64,000 nucleotides of DNA from Jeotgalicoccus coquinae (GCF_014207425.1 NZ_JACHFF010000002.1:370148-434147); one strand, 5' to 3'; shown: positions 8,638 to 17,383, counted from the stretch's first letter. A program made the numbers and translations. Notes: generated by a model from the letters alone, not told the origin.

Positions 8638-9416
8638 TGGATATATCATTTATAACGGTTATATTCATTATCGGTTTTCTGGGTTCTTACATTTCCGGCA
8701 TGGTGGGGATAGGCGGTTCGATTATAAAGTATCCTATGCTGCTTTATATTCCGGCTATGCTGGGATTCACTTCTTTTACAGCACATGAAGTTGCCGGAAT
8801 CAGTGCAGTACAGGTGTTTTTTGCAACGATTGGCGGTGTCTGGGCGTACAGAAACAGCGGTTATCTTAATCTTCGCCTGATTATCTATATGGGTGGCGCA
8901 ATCCTTTTTGGAAGTATGCTTGGCGGGTACGGCTCCGGATATCTTTCAGAATCCCAAGTGAATCTTGTTTACGCGGTACTAGCAACAATTGCAGTAGTCA
9001 TGATGTTTATGCCTAAAAAGGAAGTACCGTACTCGCCGGGAGATTCACTGGGCTATAATAAGTATCTTGCAGCGGGGCTGGCTTTTATTACAGGAACAGC
9101 TTCCGGTATTGTCGGTGCAGCGGGTGCATTTATATTAGTGCCGATTATGCTGGTTGTTCTTAAAATACCTACACGGGTAACAATTGCGACGAGCCTTGCT
9201 GTGACATTTATATCTTCAATTGGGACAACGGCAGGTAAAATTTTAACAGATCAGGTACTGTACGGTCCTGCGCTGATTATGATTATTGCTAGTCTGATAG
9301 CAGCGCCTCTCGGTGCACAACTTGGCCAGAAGATGAATACAAAAATATTGCAGTGGCTGCTTGCGGTTTTAATTTTAGCAACAGCAATTAAAATATGGAT
9401 TGAAATCTTACTATAG
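8637..9416 (+). CDS. tauE: TauE/SafE-family membrane permease of the cst operon
   Basis: The 259-residue protein has about eight hydrophobic segments and two homologous halves, each with a glycine-rich motif (GMVGIGGS near residue 23, GIVGAAGA near 158), as in the TauE/SafE (DUF81) family. These proteins move sulfur-containing anions such as sulfite, thiosulfate or sulfoacetate. In an operon whose dioxygenase makes thiosulfate and sulfite, export of oxidised sulfur is the likely job; the substrate and direction are inferred. Its start overlaps the cstB stop by one base (TAATG). Confidence 0.88.
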   Translation: MDISFITVIFIIGFLGSYISGMVGIGGSIIKYPMLLYIPAMLGFTSFTAHEVAGISAVQVFFATIGGVWAYRNSGYLNLRLIIYMGGAILFGSMLGGYGSGYLSESQVNLVYAVLATIAVVMMFMPKKEVPYSPGDSLGYNKYLAAGLAFITGTASGIVGAAGAFILVPIMLVVLKIPTRVTIATSLAVTFISSIGTTAGKILTDQVLYGPALIMIIASLIAAPLGAQLGQKMNTKILQWLLAVLILATAIKIWIEILL

Positions 9417-9429
9417 GGCAGGGATAATT

Positions 9430-9855
9430 ATGGCTCATTTAAAAACAGTTTGGAACGGAAGTACGAAAGGAACAGGTACAATTACAGCAGATAAAATGGA
9501 TACTCAGATTGCGATTCCGACCGTTTCCGGAGGCAGCGGCGACGGTGCGAACCCTACAGATCTGCTCGCAGCATCGGCAGCATCCTGTTACGCGATGACA
9601 CTGATTGCACTGACCGCTGCGAGAAAATTGCCGGTAATAAGTCTCACTATGACAACAGATGCAGTGAATTCGAAAGATAAAGGATTAAAAATCGTTCACT
9701 ATCCTGAAGTGAGTCTTCCTGAGAGTGCGACTGAAGAAGAGATTAAATTTGTAGAACGTGCATTTAATACTGCAGATATGGGTTGTCATATCGGCAATCT
9801 GCTGAAAAGAGCAGATGCAGAAATTAAAATTGAGGGTAAAATAAAATTTGAATAA
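9430..9855 (+). CDS. OsmC/Ohr-family peroxiredoxin-like protein
   Basis: This 141-residue OsmC-fold protein carries the two redox cysteines of the family, in AASCYAMTL and MGCHIGNL. OsmC/Ohr proteins reduce organic hydroperoxides at a Cys thiolate, and some act on persulfide-like species. The ATG at 9430 is chosen because AGGGA lies 5 bases upstream; an in-frame ATG at 9400 would overlap tauE and lacks a site. It starts 13 bases after tauE and ends at the operon terminator, so it is the last gene of the CstR-controlled unit. A role in handling persulfides or sulfur-induced peroxides is inferred from that position. Confidence 0.86.
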   Translation: MAHLKTVWNGSTKGTGTITADKMDTQIAIPTVSGGSGDGANPTDLLAASAASCYAMTLIALTAARKLPVISLTMTTDAVNSKDKGLKIVHYPEVSLPESATEEEIKFVERAFNTADMGCHIGNLLKRADAEIKIEGKIKFE

Positions 9856-9864
9856 AAGTTAAAG

Positions 9865-9906
9865 ATGATTTTGTATGAGTTATATCATACAAGGTCATTT
9901 TTTCTT
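9865..9906 (+). terminator. cst operon terminator
   Basis: A 14-bp stem (ATGATTTTGTATGA / TCATACAAGGTCAT) is followed by a run of T. Confidence 0.85.
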
Positions 9907-9997
9907 AGAAAAAACTAAAAAGATTAAAATCTGAATTATTAGTATATAATAAAGACAAATACAGTATCACCACCGTTTTATAATAAGGAGTGTTGGA

Positions 9998-11380
9998 ATG
10001 TCGAACCACTTAAGACCTTTATTTCATGAACCAGAAACTGAAGACTATTTAAATGCTGCAAAAGAAGCGGCAAAAATGCTTAAAAATACTGCAATTGAAA
10101 CACCGGAAGGTATGTACTGGGAAGAAGAACCATTTTCTCCGGCTGAACCTCATGAAAACACATTTATGGGACAGTTTTCTTTATACAGCGGTTCGCCGGG
10201 TGTGATTTATTTTCTGACTCAGCTGGCACGAGCGGCTGATAATAACAGTTATTTAGACGATGCTGTTAAAGCTGGGAAGTATATTATCAGCAACTGGGAC
10301 TGTGAAGTGAGAATGCAGCAGTACGGCGGTAATATCGAGCATTCAGAGTGGGGTGTGCTGAACGGTGTGACAGGGATTGCGTATGTATTTGGTGAGCTGG
10401 CAGAAGTTTCAGGGATGGCTGAATTTGATGAATTTGCAATTCAGCTGATTGAAGAAACGGCTGATGCGGCACGTCAGACAGATAAAGGAATTGTCTGGAC
10501 AGGTGAACCTGCGATTTTCTTTGACTCCGGTATTATATTATTTTTAATTAAAGCAGCAGAAAAATATAAGAGAACAGACTGGCATGAACTTGCTTTAAAA
10601 GCAGGCGGGAAAATTCTGAATGAGGGACAGGAAAAAGACGGTCAGATGACATGGCCGACAATCAGTCCGGCTTATTTCGGAATTCCTGAAGACAGTGTAA
10701 TGCCGAACTATTTTTACGGTACAGCAGGCGTTGCATATGCGATGGCATCTTTATATGAAGAAAATAAAGATGAAAGATATCTTGCAGCAGCTGAAAAAGG
10801 TGTAAAATATATTCAAGCGATTGCGACTGTTGAAGGAGACAATATTTTATTTCCGCACAGCTTTCCCTATTTAAAAGATGTGCATTATCTTGGGCTGTGT
10901 CACGGTGCAGCAGGAACTATCCGCTTGTTTTACAAACTGTATAAAGTGACTGGTGAAACGGAATATAAAGAGTGGACAGAAAATATCGTCAATGGAATTT
11001 TAAATACAGGCGCACCGGAACTTCATTCAGACGGCTACTGGAATGTCGCATCACAATGCTGCGGTTCTGCAGGCATGAGCAGCGTGTTTCTTGGTCTGTG
11101 GGCAGAGACCGGTGAAGATAAGTATTTAAATTATGCGAAACGCGTTGGCAAGCAGCTGCTGAGCGAAAGCGTCTATGAAGAAAATACTGGAGCATGCTGG
11201 TATCATGCGTTCGACAGAACGGATCCTGAACATGTGACTGCGAAAATCGGTTATCTTGACGGATCTTCAGGCATCGCAGCTGAGTTGGTTCAGCTTTACC
11301 AGGCGGTGACGAATGATTTCGATGTACTGAGACTGCCGGATGACCCGTATCCGAAAACAAAAACTCCCTCAGCAAAATAG
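9998..11380 (+). CDS. Orphan LanC-like (lanthionine synthetase C-like) protein
   Basis: The 460-residue protein has the seven-fold repeated GxxG helical-barrel pattern of LanC proteins (SGSPGV, GVTGIAY, YGTAGVAYA, LCHGAAGT, CCGSAGM, DGSSGI). Candidate zinc ligands are Cys301 in LCHG and Cys354/Cys355 in CCG; the usual third ligand His is Cys, as in some LanM-type cyclases. No lanthipeptide precursor, LanB dehydratase, transporter or protease is nearby, so it is not part of a visible lantibiotic cluster. LanC-like orphans can add thiols to dehydrated residues or glutathione-like electrophiles, but no function can be assigned. Its terminator includes the stop codon. Confidence 0.85.
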   Translation: MSNHLRPLFHEPETEDYLNAAKEAAKMLKNTAIETPEGMYWEEEPFSPAEPHENTFMGQFSLYSGSPGVIYFLTQLARAADNNSYLDDAVKAGKYIISNWDCEVRMQQYGGNIEHSEWGVLNGVTGIAYVFGELAEVSGMAEFDEFAIQLIEETADAARQTDKGIVWTGEPAIFFDSGIILFLIKAAEKYKRTDWHELALKAGGKILNEGQEKDGQMTWPTISPAYFGIPEDSVMPNYFYGTAGVAYAMASLYEENKDERYLAAAEKGVKYIQAIATVEGDNILFPHSFPYLKDVHYLGLCHGAAGTIRLFYKLYKVTGETEYKEWTENIVNGILNTGAPELHSDGYWNVASQCCGSAGMSSVFLGLWAETGEDKYLNYAKRVGKQLLSESVYEENTGACWYHAFDRTDPEHVTAKIGYLDGSSGIAAELVQLYQAVTNDFDVLRLPDDPYPKTKTPSAK

Positions 11381-11396
11381 CTGAAGGAGTTTTTAA
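11358..11396. terminator. Bidirectional terminator overlapping the LanC-like stop codon
   Basis: The stem AAAACTCCCTCAGC / GCTGAAGGAGTTTT (one mismatch) has A/T runs on both sides and lies between convergent genes. Confidence 0.85.
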
Positions 11397-11405
11397 ATTG
11401 CTTAA

Positions 11406-12401
11406 TTATTCATTTTTTAAATTAACAATCGTACGGCCTCTGACCTTGCCGTCGATTATATCATGAAGAACTTGCGGAAGCTCTTCTAGACTGATTTCAT
11501 TAACGACATCTTTGTCGAGAATTTCAGGTTTTAAATCCTTCGCCAGTCTATCCCAAACTTTTATACGCTGTTCCATGGGATAGAATACAGAATCAACACC
11601 GAGCCAGTGAATACCGCGTCCGATAAACGGCAATACAGTCGTATGGACTTGAATACCTCCAACCAGTCCGAATGTAGCAAGTGCACCTTCGGGTTTAAGC
11701 GTTTTAATAATATACTCTGTCGTTTTGCCGCCGACCGGATCAATCGCAGCCTGGTACTGCGGTTTATTGACCGGCTTTTCACTATCATTAACGACGTCAT
11801 CACGATGAATCACTTTCGCTGCACCAAGTGATGTTAAATAATCTTTTTCATCTATGCTGCCTGTACTTGCGACAACATCGTAACCCAATGCTGCGAGCAT
11901 GCTGATTGCCAGACTCCCGGCACCGCCTGAAGCACCGGCAACGAGCACTTCACCATTGTCGGGTGTCATACCGGCCTGTTCAAGTTTGCTGATGGAAATT
12001 CCTGCTGTAAATCCGGCAGTACCAAGCTCCATGGACTCTTTCAACGTCATACCATCAGGTAACGGTACAACATATTCTGCAGGAATACGTGCAACTTCAG
12101 AAAAACCGCCTGAAATCCCTGTACCGATTTTATAGCTCGTCGCGATGACAGAATCCCCTTTTTTAAATTTGTCATCAGTGGATTCAATAACTTCACCTGC
12201 AAGATCGATACCCGGAATAATCGGGAAATATTCAGCAATCTTACCCTTCGCTGCAACCATGCCATCTTTATAGTTCACGCTGGAATAGTGGACATCAATC
12301 AGCACATCTCCTTCGGATAAATCATCTATATTTAAACTCTTCACACTCATCTCCGTGCCTTCATCAGTCTTATCAGCAACTAAAGCTTTAAAAGAATTCA
12401 T
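11406..12401 (-). CDS. YhdH/YhfP-family NADPH-dependent quinone/acrylyl-CoA reductase
   Basis: The 331-residue zinc-free medium-chain dehydrogenase/reductase has a GroES-like N-terminal domain (PGIDLAGEV near residues 60-70) and a Rossmann domain (VAGASGGAGSLAISML near 150). Length and the conserved RGIHWLGVDSV stretch match the YhdH/AcuI subgroup, which reduces acrylyl-CoA or quinone-like enones with NADPH. The ATG reading MNSFKA follows AGGAGG, so the 11-residue upstream extension is dropped. It is monocistronic and convergent with the LanC-like gene. Confidence 0.87.
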   Translation of the reverse strand: MNSFKALVADKTDEGTEMSVKSLNIDDLSEGDVLIDVHYSSVNYKDGMVAAKGKIAEYFPIIPGIDLAGEVIESTDDKFKKGDSVIATSYKIGTGISGGFSEVARIPAEYVVPLPDGMTLKESMELGTAGFTAGISISKLEQAGMTPDNGEVLVAGASGGAGSLAISMLAALGYDVVASTGSIDEKDYLTSLGAAKVIHRDDVVNDSEKPVNKPQYQAAIDPVGGKTTEYIIKTLKPEGALATFGLVGGIQVHTTVLPFIGRGIHWLGVDSVFYPMEQRIKVWDRLAKDLKPEILDKDVVNEISLEELPQVLHDIIDGKVRGRTIVNLKNE

Positions 12402-12505
12402 TGTGAGCCTCCTAATTAATACTTTAATTAGCAAGTACCCTCAAGTGTGATTCATAAATCATAAGTTGTAATATAGAGGCATGATTATATTTATGGGGGA
12501 GTATC

Positions 12506-13645
12506 ATGAAAGCTATCATAGGTATGGATTCATTTAAGGGGAGCCTGTCTTCTGTAGATGCGAACCAGGCGGTTGTAATTGGTATAAAGCAGGTGTTTCC
12601 TGATGCTGTTGTAAAATCATTTGCCATGGCTGACGGCGGTGAAGGGACTGTCGAGACGCTCGTTGACGGTATGAATGGCAGTCTGGTTGAGGTATCTGTT
12701 ACAGGTCCGCTGGGAACGCCGATTAAGGCTTTCTACGGTTTAATTGAAGATGAAGATCTCGCGATTGTAGAAGTCGCATCAGCTTGCGGTTTGACTTTGC
12801 TGTCTGAAGATAAGCTGAATCCGCTCGTCACGACTACTTTTGGTGTGGGTGAGTTAATTAATCACGCTTTTAATGCAGGGGCGAGAAAGTTCATTATCGG
12901 TCTCGGCGGCAGTTCAACGAATGACGGCGGTGTCGGTATGCTCCAGGCGATGGGCTATGAGTTTCTTGATGCTGACAGGAAAGAGATTGGGTTTGGAGGA
13001 GGTTCTTTATCGTCAATACATTCCATTAGAAGGACTGCCGAGAGTGAAAAGTTTAATGAGTGTGAATTCAGAGTAGCGTGCGATGTGTCCAATATTTTAT
13101 ACGGCGAGCAGGGTGCGTCATATGTATTCGGTCCGCAAAAAGGCGCGGACAGTGACATGTTGAAAATGCTTGATGCCGGGTTAAAGCACTATGCAAAATT
13201 GACTGCTGAGAAAATGAATATAGATATTACTGAAGTTGAAGGCGGCGGCGCAGCCGGAGGTCTTGGTGCAGCGTTTCACGGCTACTTAAACGGACAGCTT
13301 GAATCAGGTGTTGAACTGATTATGGATGTGCTCGGGGTCGAATTGGAAATGGAAGATGCAAATTTGGTTATTACCGGTGAAGGGCGCATTGATGCGCAGA
13401 CTTCGATGGGAAAAGTGCCTGCAGGCATGGCGGGTATGGCCGGGAAGTTTAATATTCCGGTAATTGCTGTCGGCGGGAGTTTGAGTGAAGATTCGTATGA
13501 TTTAAATAATCACGGTATTGATGCGGTCTTTTCTATCCAGCCGGAACCTGTGTCCATCGAGGAAGCAATGGATTGTGAACGGTCAAGGATTAATATTGAA
13601 AAAACGGCGGAGCAAATTATGAGAGCTTTAAAAATCAATCTTTAG
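12506..13645 (+). CDS. Glycerate kinase (type I, GarK/GlxK family)
   Basis: The 379-residue enzyme phosphorylates D-glycerate with ATP, feeding glycolysis. Family hallmarks are the N-terminal MDSFKGSLSS, MADGGEGTVE near residue 40, LGGSSTNDGG near 131, and TGEGRIDAQTSMGKVP near 290. Length equals the family norm (about 380). The ATG is preceded by GGGGAG. It is divergent from the YhdH-like gene, and no glyoxylate or tartronate pathway genes are adjacent. Confidence 0.93.
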   Translation: MKAIIGMDSFKGSLSSVDANQAVVIGIKQVFPDAVVKSFAMADGGEGTVETLVDGMNGSLVEVSVTGPLGTPIKAFYGLIEDEDLAIVEVASACGLTLLSEDKLNPLVTTTFGVGELINHAFNAGARKFIIGLGGSSTNDGGVGMLQAMGYEFLDADRKEIGFGGGSLSSIHSIRRTAESEKFNECEFRVACDVSNILYGEQGASYVFGPQKGADSDMLKMLDAGLKHYAKLTAEKMNIDITEVEGGGAAGGLGAAFHGYLNGQLESGVELIMDVLGVELEMEDANLVITGEGRIDAQTSMGKVPAGMAGMAGKFNIPVIAVGGSLSEDSYDLNNHGIDAVFSIQPEPVSIEEAMDCERSRINIEKTAEQIMRALKINL

Positions 13646-13713
13646 TTTTATGAGATTGGTTTATGTCCATTCATTCAGGGAACATGTGTATAAAAGAGCT
13701 GGAGGGATTATTT

Positions 13714-14262
13714 GTGAAGCGTTTGATGTACTTGCCATTGTTACTCGTGATTCTGGTACTTGCAGCATGCAGCGACGGCGAAACACCGACACAGGACCCG
13801 TCGGAAGAATTTGAAGTCACAATGATGAACACTGACGAAGAAGAAATTGGTACTGCTACCTTCTCAGAAGCGGATGACGGTTTAACGATTGCACTGGAAG
13901 CGGAAGGTCTGGAACCCGGAATGCACGGGATTCACATCCATAATGCAGGAATGTGTGAAGGTCCTGATTTTGAAACAGCAGGAGATCACTACAATCCGAC
14001 AGATGCAGCTCATGGTTTTGATCATGAAGATGGACCTCATGCAGGGGATTTAGAAAATATTGAAGTTGCTGATGACGGGACGGTTTCAACGGAAATTGCT
14101 GCAGAAAATGTTACTATATTGGATGAAAATGTCGATACAACTTTAATGACTGATGCAGGTACTGCATTAATCATTCACTCAGGTGAAGATGATTATGAAA
14201 CACAACCTTCAGGCGATGCTGGAACACCCGTTGTTTGCGGTGTCATTTCAGAAGCTAAATAG
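13714..14262 (+). CDS. sodC: Cu/Zn superoxide dismutase-like lipoprotein
   Basis: The 182-residue precursor has a lipoprotein signal peptide with lipobox LAAC (Cys about residue 18), so it would be anchored on the outer face of the membrane. The SOD domain keeps the copper ligands in HIH, the bridging and zinc histidines (GDHYNP, AHGFDH, GPHAGDL) and the later His in IIHSGEDDY, plus the cysteine in VVCGVI. It disproportionates superoxide outside the cell; B. subtilis YojM is the nearest type known to me. The GTG start at 13714 is chosen for GGAGGG upstream and because it yields a clean signal peptide. Confidence 0.88.
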   Translation: MKRLMYLPLLLVILVLAACSDGETPTQDPSEEFEVTMMNTDEEEIGTATFSEADDGLTIALEAEGLEPGMHGIHIHNAGMCEGPDFETAGDHYNPTDAAHGFDHEDGPHAGDLENIEVADDGTVSTEIAAENVTILDENVDTTLMTDAGTALIIHSGEDDYETQPSGDAGTPVVCGVISEAK

Positions 14263-14273
14263 CAATGAAGGCA

Positions 14274-14316
14274 AAAAAACCGTGGAACCCGAATTCTGGA
14301 TTCCACGGTTTTTTTA
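14274..14316 (+). terminator. sodC terminator
   Basis: The stem AAAAAACCGTGGAA / TTCCACGGTTTTTT has an AT-rich loop and T-run, shortly after sodC. Confidence 0.88.
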
Positions 14317-14377
14317 TTTATAGTGTCTGGACTCACATGAGGAACTGTCATATCAACCCAAGAGTCACAATCTCAAA

Positions 14378-15025
14378 TTATTCAGTGTCCTGTCCTTCAT
14401 GGTAAATCTTCTCGAGCGCTTCCTGGAATAATTCAACAGGCTGTGCGCCTGAAATTGAATACTTATCGTTAACAAGGAAGAATGGCACGCCTTGAATACC
14501 GAGGCTTGATGCCTGCGAGATATCTACATTTACATCCTGGTTGTACTGATCGCTGTTTACGATATCGCGGACAGCTTTGCCATCCAGTCCGAGTGATTCT
14601 GACAAGCGTGCAAGCGTATCTTCGTCGTTCAGCACCTCGCCGTTTGTGAAGTGTGCATCGTATAGTGCTTTAAAGAACTCAGTGCCTTTACCTTGTTCCT
14701 TTGCATATTGGAATACACGGTGAGCGTCTAATGTGTTCGTTAATTTAGCAGTCTCATAATTAATTTTCACACCTGCTTTTTCAGCTGTTTCTGTAACTTG
14801 TGCAAACATTCCTTCTGTTTGGGCTGCAGTAACACCTTTCATTTTAGAGAAGGTTTCAGCATAAGTTTCACCCGGAGTATATTCAGCATCCGGCATCAGC
14901 TGGAAACTCTTATACTCAATTTTCACTTCATCTTTATGTTCAAATTTTTTAAGTGCATTGTCTAAGTTTGCCTGTCCGATAAAACAGAACGGACATACGA
15001 AATCTGACCAGATTGTAATTTTCAT
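14378..15025 (-). CDS. FrnE/DsbA-like dithiol oxidoreductase
   Basis: The 215-residue thioredoxin-fold protein has CPFC at residues 11-14 and the long helical insertion of the DsbA/FrnE (2-hydroxychromene isomerase-like) family. A cis-Pro segment, GVPFFLVND, lies near residue 170. It has no signal peptide, so it acts in the cytoplasm as a thiol-disulfide oxidoreductase; cytoplasmic relatives include the YjbH group, but the YjbH histidine-rich N-terminus is not seen. Its ATG overlaps the stop of an upstream 51-residue gene by one base (TAATG), so the two proteins are probably made together. Confidence 0.88.
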   Translation of the reverse strand: MKITIWSDFVCPFCFIGQANLDNALKKFEHKDEVKIEYKSFQLMPDAEYTPGETYAETFSKMKGVTAAQTEGMFAQVTETAEKAGVKINYETAKLTNTLDAHRVFQYAKEQGKGTEFFKALYDAHFTNGEVLNDEDTLARLSESLGLDGKAVRDIVNSDQYNQDVNVDISQASSLGIQGVPFFLVNDKYSISGAQPVELFQEALEKIYHEGQDTE

Positions 15026-15180
15026 TATTTTTTATCCTCTTTCTCTTCGTTGATGGGACCGCAAATACCGGTCTCGAAGTCACATACCATTCCCGAACTG
15101 CCAAGATCCAAAGTTTCAATCCCTGTAATCTCTTTAAGCGCTTCTTTAGAAGTGATATTTTCATTTTCTTTTACACTCAC
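15025..15180 (-). CDS. 51-residue two-cysteine protein coupled to the FrnE-like gene
   Basis: The frame starts with GTG at 15180, preceded by AAAGGAG at ideal spacing, and ends in TAA sharing one base with the FrnE-like ATG. The product is hydrophilic, with no signal peptide. Its C-terminal half carries MVCDFETGICGP, two cysteines six residues apart with glycines after the second. Position and coupling suggest a partner or substrate of the FrnE-like oxidoreductase, or a small metal/redox protein; I do not recognise the family. It is short enough to be missed by automatic gene calling. Confidence 0.78.
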   Translation of the reverse strand: MSVKENENITSKEALKEITGIETLDLGSSGMVCDFETGICGPINEEKEDKK

Positions 15181-15265
15181 AATTAAAACTCCTTTCGTGT
15201 AAAGCAGAACTTTAACTGTCTATAATTTTAACAGGCGGGGTGGAATAACACGATAAAACTGCTTA

Positions 15266-15502
15266 TCAGTCATGTATTGCTTCAATAACTTTGTCGGGAT
15301 TGAAACCCGAAATGACTTTGCCGTTAATAACTGTCTGGGGCACTGTGAATTTTCTCGTACTGCCAATCAGTTTAACGATGGAAACCGGATTAATGTCTAC
15401 ATTAACCTCTTTATATGAGATATCCAGAGAATCCAGCAAATCTTTTGCCATGCCGCATACCGGACATGTCGCCGATGTAAATATTTTTACTTGTTCAGTC
15501 AT
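15266..15502 (-). CDS. Glutaredoxin/NrdH-like thiol protein
   Basis: The 78-residue single-domain protein has CPVC at residues 13-16, a VPQTVINGKVISGF segment with the cis-Pro at the expected place, and the length of glutaredoxin-like or NrdH-type redoxins. It would reduce protein disulfides in the cytoplasm. It lies 85 bases upstream of the 51-residue/FrnE-like pair on the same strand, so the three form a small thiol cluster. The redox partner is unknown. Confidence 0.87.
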   Translation of the reverse strand: MTEQVKIFTSATCPVCGMAKDLLDSLDISYKEVNVDINPVSIVKLIGSTRKFTVPQTVINGKVISGFNPDKVIEAIHD

Positions 15503-15566
15503 AATGTTTCCTCTCTCGTTTCTATTAGTTACTTAATTTTAACAGGATAATTGTACAATACCGAAA

Positions 15567-15603
15567 AAACTGCCTGCAGCTCATTGAGCAGCAGGCAGTT
15601 TAA
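15567..15603 (-). terminator. Terminator downstream of the catalase remnant
   Basis: The stem AAACTGCCTGC / GCAGGCAGTTT lies just past the end of the katE remnant, with the T-run on the minus strand. Confidence 0.8.
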
Positions 15604-15609
15604 TATTAT

Positions 15610-16470
15610 TTAGCGGTCCCACACTCTGTGTCCTTTAACATCGTTCAGGAAACCGTCAAAATTCTGTTCAATATCAGTAACGCCGAGATTATCTTTTGTG
15701 AATGACAGTGAGTCAAATATATTTACTGAATCAGTACCGAAACCAATTGCCTTTTTGTGCTTATAAGCAATTTCAAGGTTTTCAATTGCCGGCGCCGGCA
15801 GCGGCTGTTCTCCGCTGATCACGATAAGTGAGTCAAACAGCACGGCATGTACTGTATCAAATGTCGCATCGAGTGTAATATTCCCGATGTGATAGATTTT
15901 ATCTGAAATAAACATTGGCTGAAGGCCTTGTTTTTCAAGTTTTTCTTTCGCTTCTTTCAGCGTTTCTTCTGCAACGTCCGGCATAACAATGACGCCGACT
16001 GTACGTGTGTTCAGTGAGAAGTTTGTATATGTCATGCTGAGTGCAGGTGAGCTTTTATCTTAAGTTGATTCGTTATTCTCAGGAGGCACCGGGACACCTA
16101 CATGGTCTGCAACATATTCTGTTAAATCACGGTCGATATTGTTCAGCAGATTGTTAATCGCAAGTTCTCTGATTTCCATATCACATTTACCAAGTTCAAA
16201 ACTGAATGCATCATATAAATGCTGTTTCTCGTCTTTGGATAATGAGTTTAGGAACAGTTTAGCCTGGCTGAAGTGATCTTTAAAGCTGTCGCTTCTTGCC
16301 TGGATTTTACGACCTTCAACTTTTTCATGATAATGTTCATAACCGCCTTCTTCAGGATTTAAAGGTTCAGGCTGATTATCGTTCATATGGTTAATATGAT
16401 GTGCCGTCTGTCCTTTATGAATAAACATTTGGTTGTAACCGTCACGCTGGTTATTGGAGAACGGACAGAT
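15610..16470 (-). pseudogene. katE: Large-subunit (clade II) catalase gene, 5'-deleted and with an internal stop
   Basis: Reading leftward, recognisable catalase sequence begins at CPFSNNQRDG (about 16467) and continues through the helical C-terminal region. An in-frame TAA at 16062-16060 then interrupts it. Eight codons later (DKSSPALS) it resumes in the same frame with SMTYTN and the flavodoxin/DJ-1-like C-terminal domain, ending at 15610. The SPALSM linker is typical of KatE-type enzymes, so the TAA is a nonsense mutation inside one gene. The whole haem domain (some 400 residues) is missing. The product cannot be a catalase. The last 141 codons could still start at the ATG at 16035. Confidence 0.88.
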
Positions 16471-16858
16471 ACTTGATACGCTCGTAAATACACTGTCACA
16501 GCCGTTATCTGCACTGCCTCCGGTAGCAACCGCACTCGGGATGTTTATAATGAACTCAGTCTTTAACTTTTTTGTATCTTCAGGGAGCGGACAGGCAGCA
16601 ATCATGATGCCGATTCAGACACCGCTTGCAGATATGATTGGTATTTTTAGACAGGTCAGTGTGCTGGCATTCCAGTTTGGAGACGGATTTTCCAATGTAC
16701 TGTATCCGACATCAGGACCGTTAATGGCAAGCCTTGCAGTGGCAGGGGTGTCATGGATTAAATGGGCGAAATGGTTTATGCCGCTGTTCTTAATATGGTC
16801 AGCGATAGCATGCATACTGTTAACAATCGCAGTACTTATTAATCTGGGACCTTTTTAG
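16460..16858 (+). pseudogene. YfcC-family transporter gene, C-terminal remnant
   Basis: About 130 codons from NGQILD to the TAG match the last quarter of YfcC-type (DcuC/AbgT-superfamily-like) carboxylate or amino-acid transporters: NFFVSSGSGQAA, the GDGFSN motif, PTSG and WAKW. The family is normally about 460-500 residues, so the N-terminal three quarters are gone. There is no ATG; only a TTG at 16454 without a ribosome binding site, and an in-frame stop lies just upstream. It abuts the catalase remnant head-to-head. Confidence 0.85.
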
Positions 16859-16923
16859 GGGTTAGTATCTGAGACGGTAAATCGTTATAATGACAATATC
16901 AACATGAAAGCGAGTGATTACAT

Positions 16924-17364
16924 ATGGAAATATACAGCTATCAGAACGATAAGCTCGAAGCTTCGCCGGAAGATATCTTTGCGGTCATCAATGATGATGA
17001 ACAGCTTAAAAACATCTTCAGTATTCTTAAAGGTATAGAATATAATACTAAAGGGAAGCGCTCAAAAGGAACAAAATTCAGAATAACGCTGGGCGTTAGA
17101 AATAAGACATACCGTTTTAGAAATGAGATTACAGAATACGTTGATAACAAGCGTATAGTGATGAAAACCATGCTTAAACAGGGCGTTATAACAACGTTAT
17201 TTAATGTCGAGCCCGCAGGTGATTATTCAGAACTCACTGTGAAGTCATCTATAGAAAGCGGAATGGGTGTCAGAGTGTTTGCAATGACAGTAAAACCTGT
17301 CGTTAAATCGGTGATGAACAAAGAAATGAAAAAACTTGAAGAAGCAGTTACTGCTGAAAATTAA
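16924..17364 (+). CDS. SRPBCC/START-like small protein
   Basis: The 146-residue protein has a helix-grip-like pattern: a short N-terminal beta strand with ASPEDIFAVINDDEQL, a run of amphipathic strands (TKFRITL, TYRFRNEITEY, RIVMKTML) and a long C-terminal helix. That fits the SRPBCC superfamily, which binds hydrophobic ligands in a cavity. No catalytic residues can be named. It has no signal peptide. A weak ribosome binding site precedes the ATG, and a terminator follows. It may be expressed from a promoter near 16885 (TATAAT). Confidence 0.6.
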   Translation: MEIYSYQNDKLEASPEDIFAVINDDEQLKNIFSILKGIEYNTKGKRSKGTKFRITLGVRNKTYRFRNEITEYVDNKRIVMKTMLKQGVITTLFNVEPAGDYSELTVKSSIESGMGVRVFAMTVKPVVKSVMNKEMKKLEEAVTAEN

Positions 17365-17383
17365 ATTTAAGATATGACAATCC

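Noticed and set aside
9998..11380. Lantibiotic biosynthesis cluster
   Set aside because: No precursor, dehydratase, transporter, protease or immunity gene was found around the LanC-like gene.
15610..16035. Separate DJ-1/PfpI-type protein of 141 residues
   Set aside because: It lies in the same frame as the upstream catalase segment across a single TAA, with the KatE-type SPALSM linker between, so it is the end of a broken catalase.
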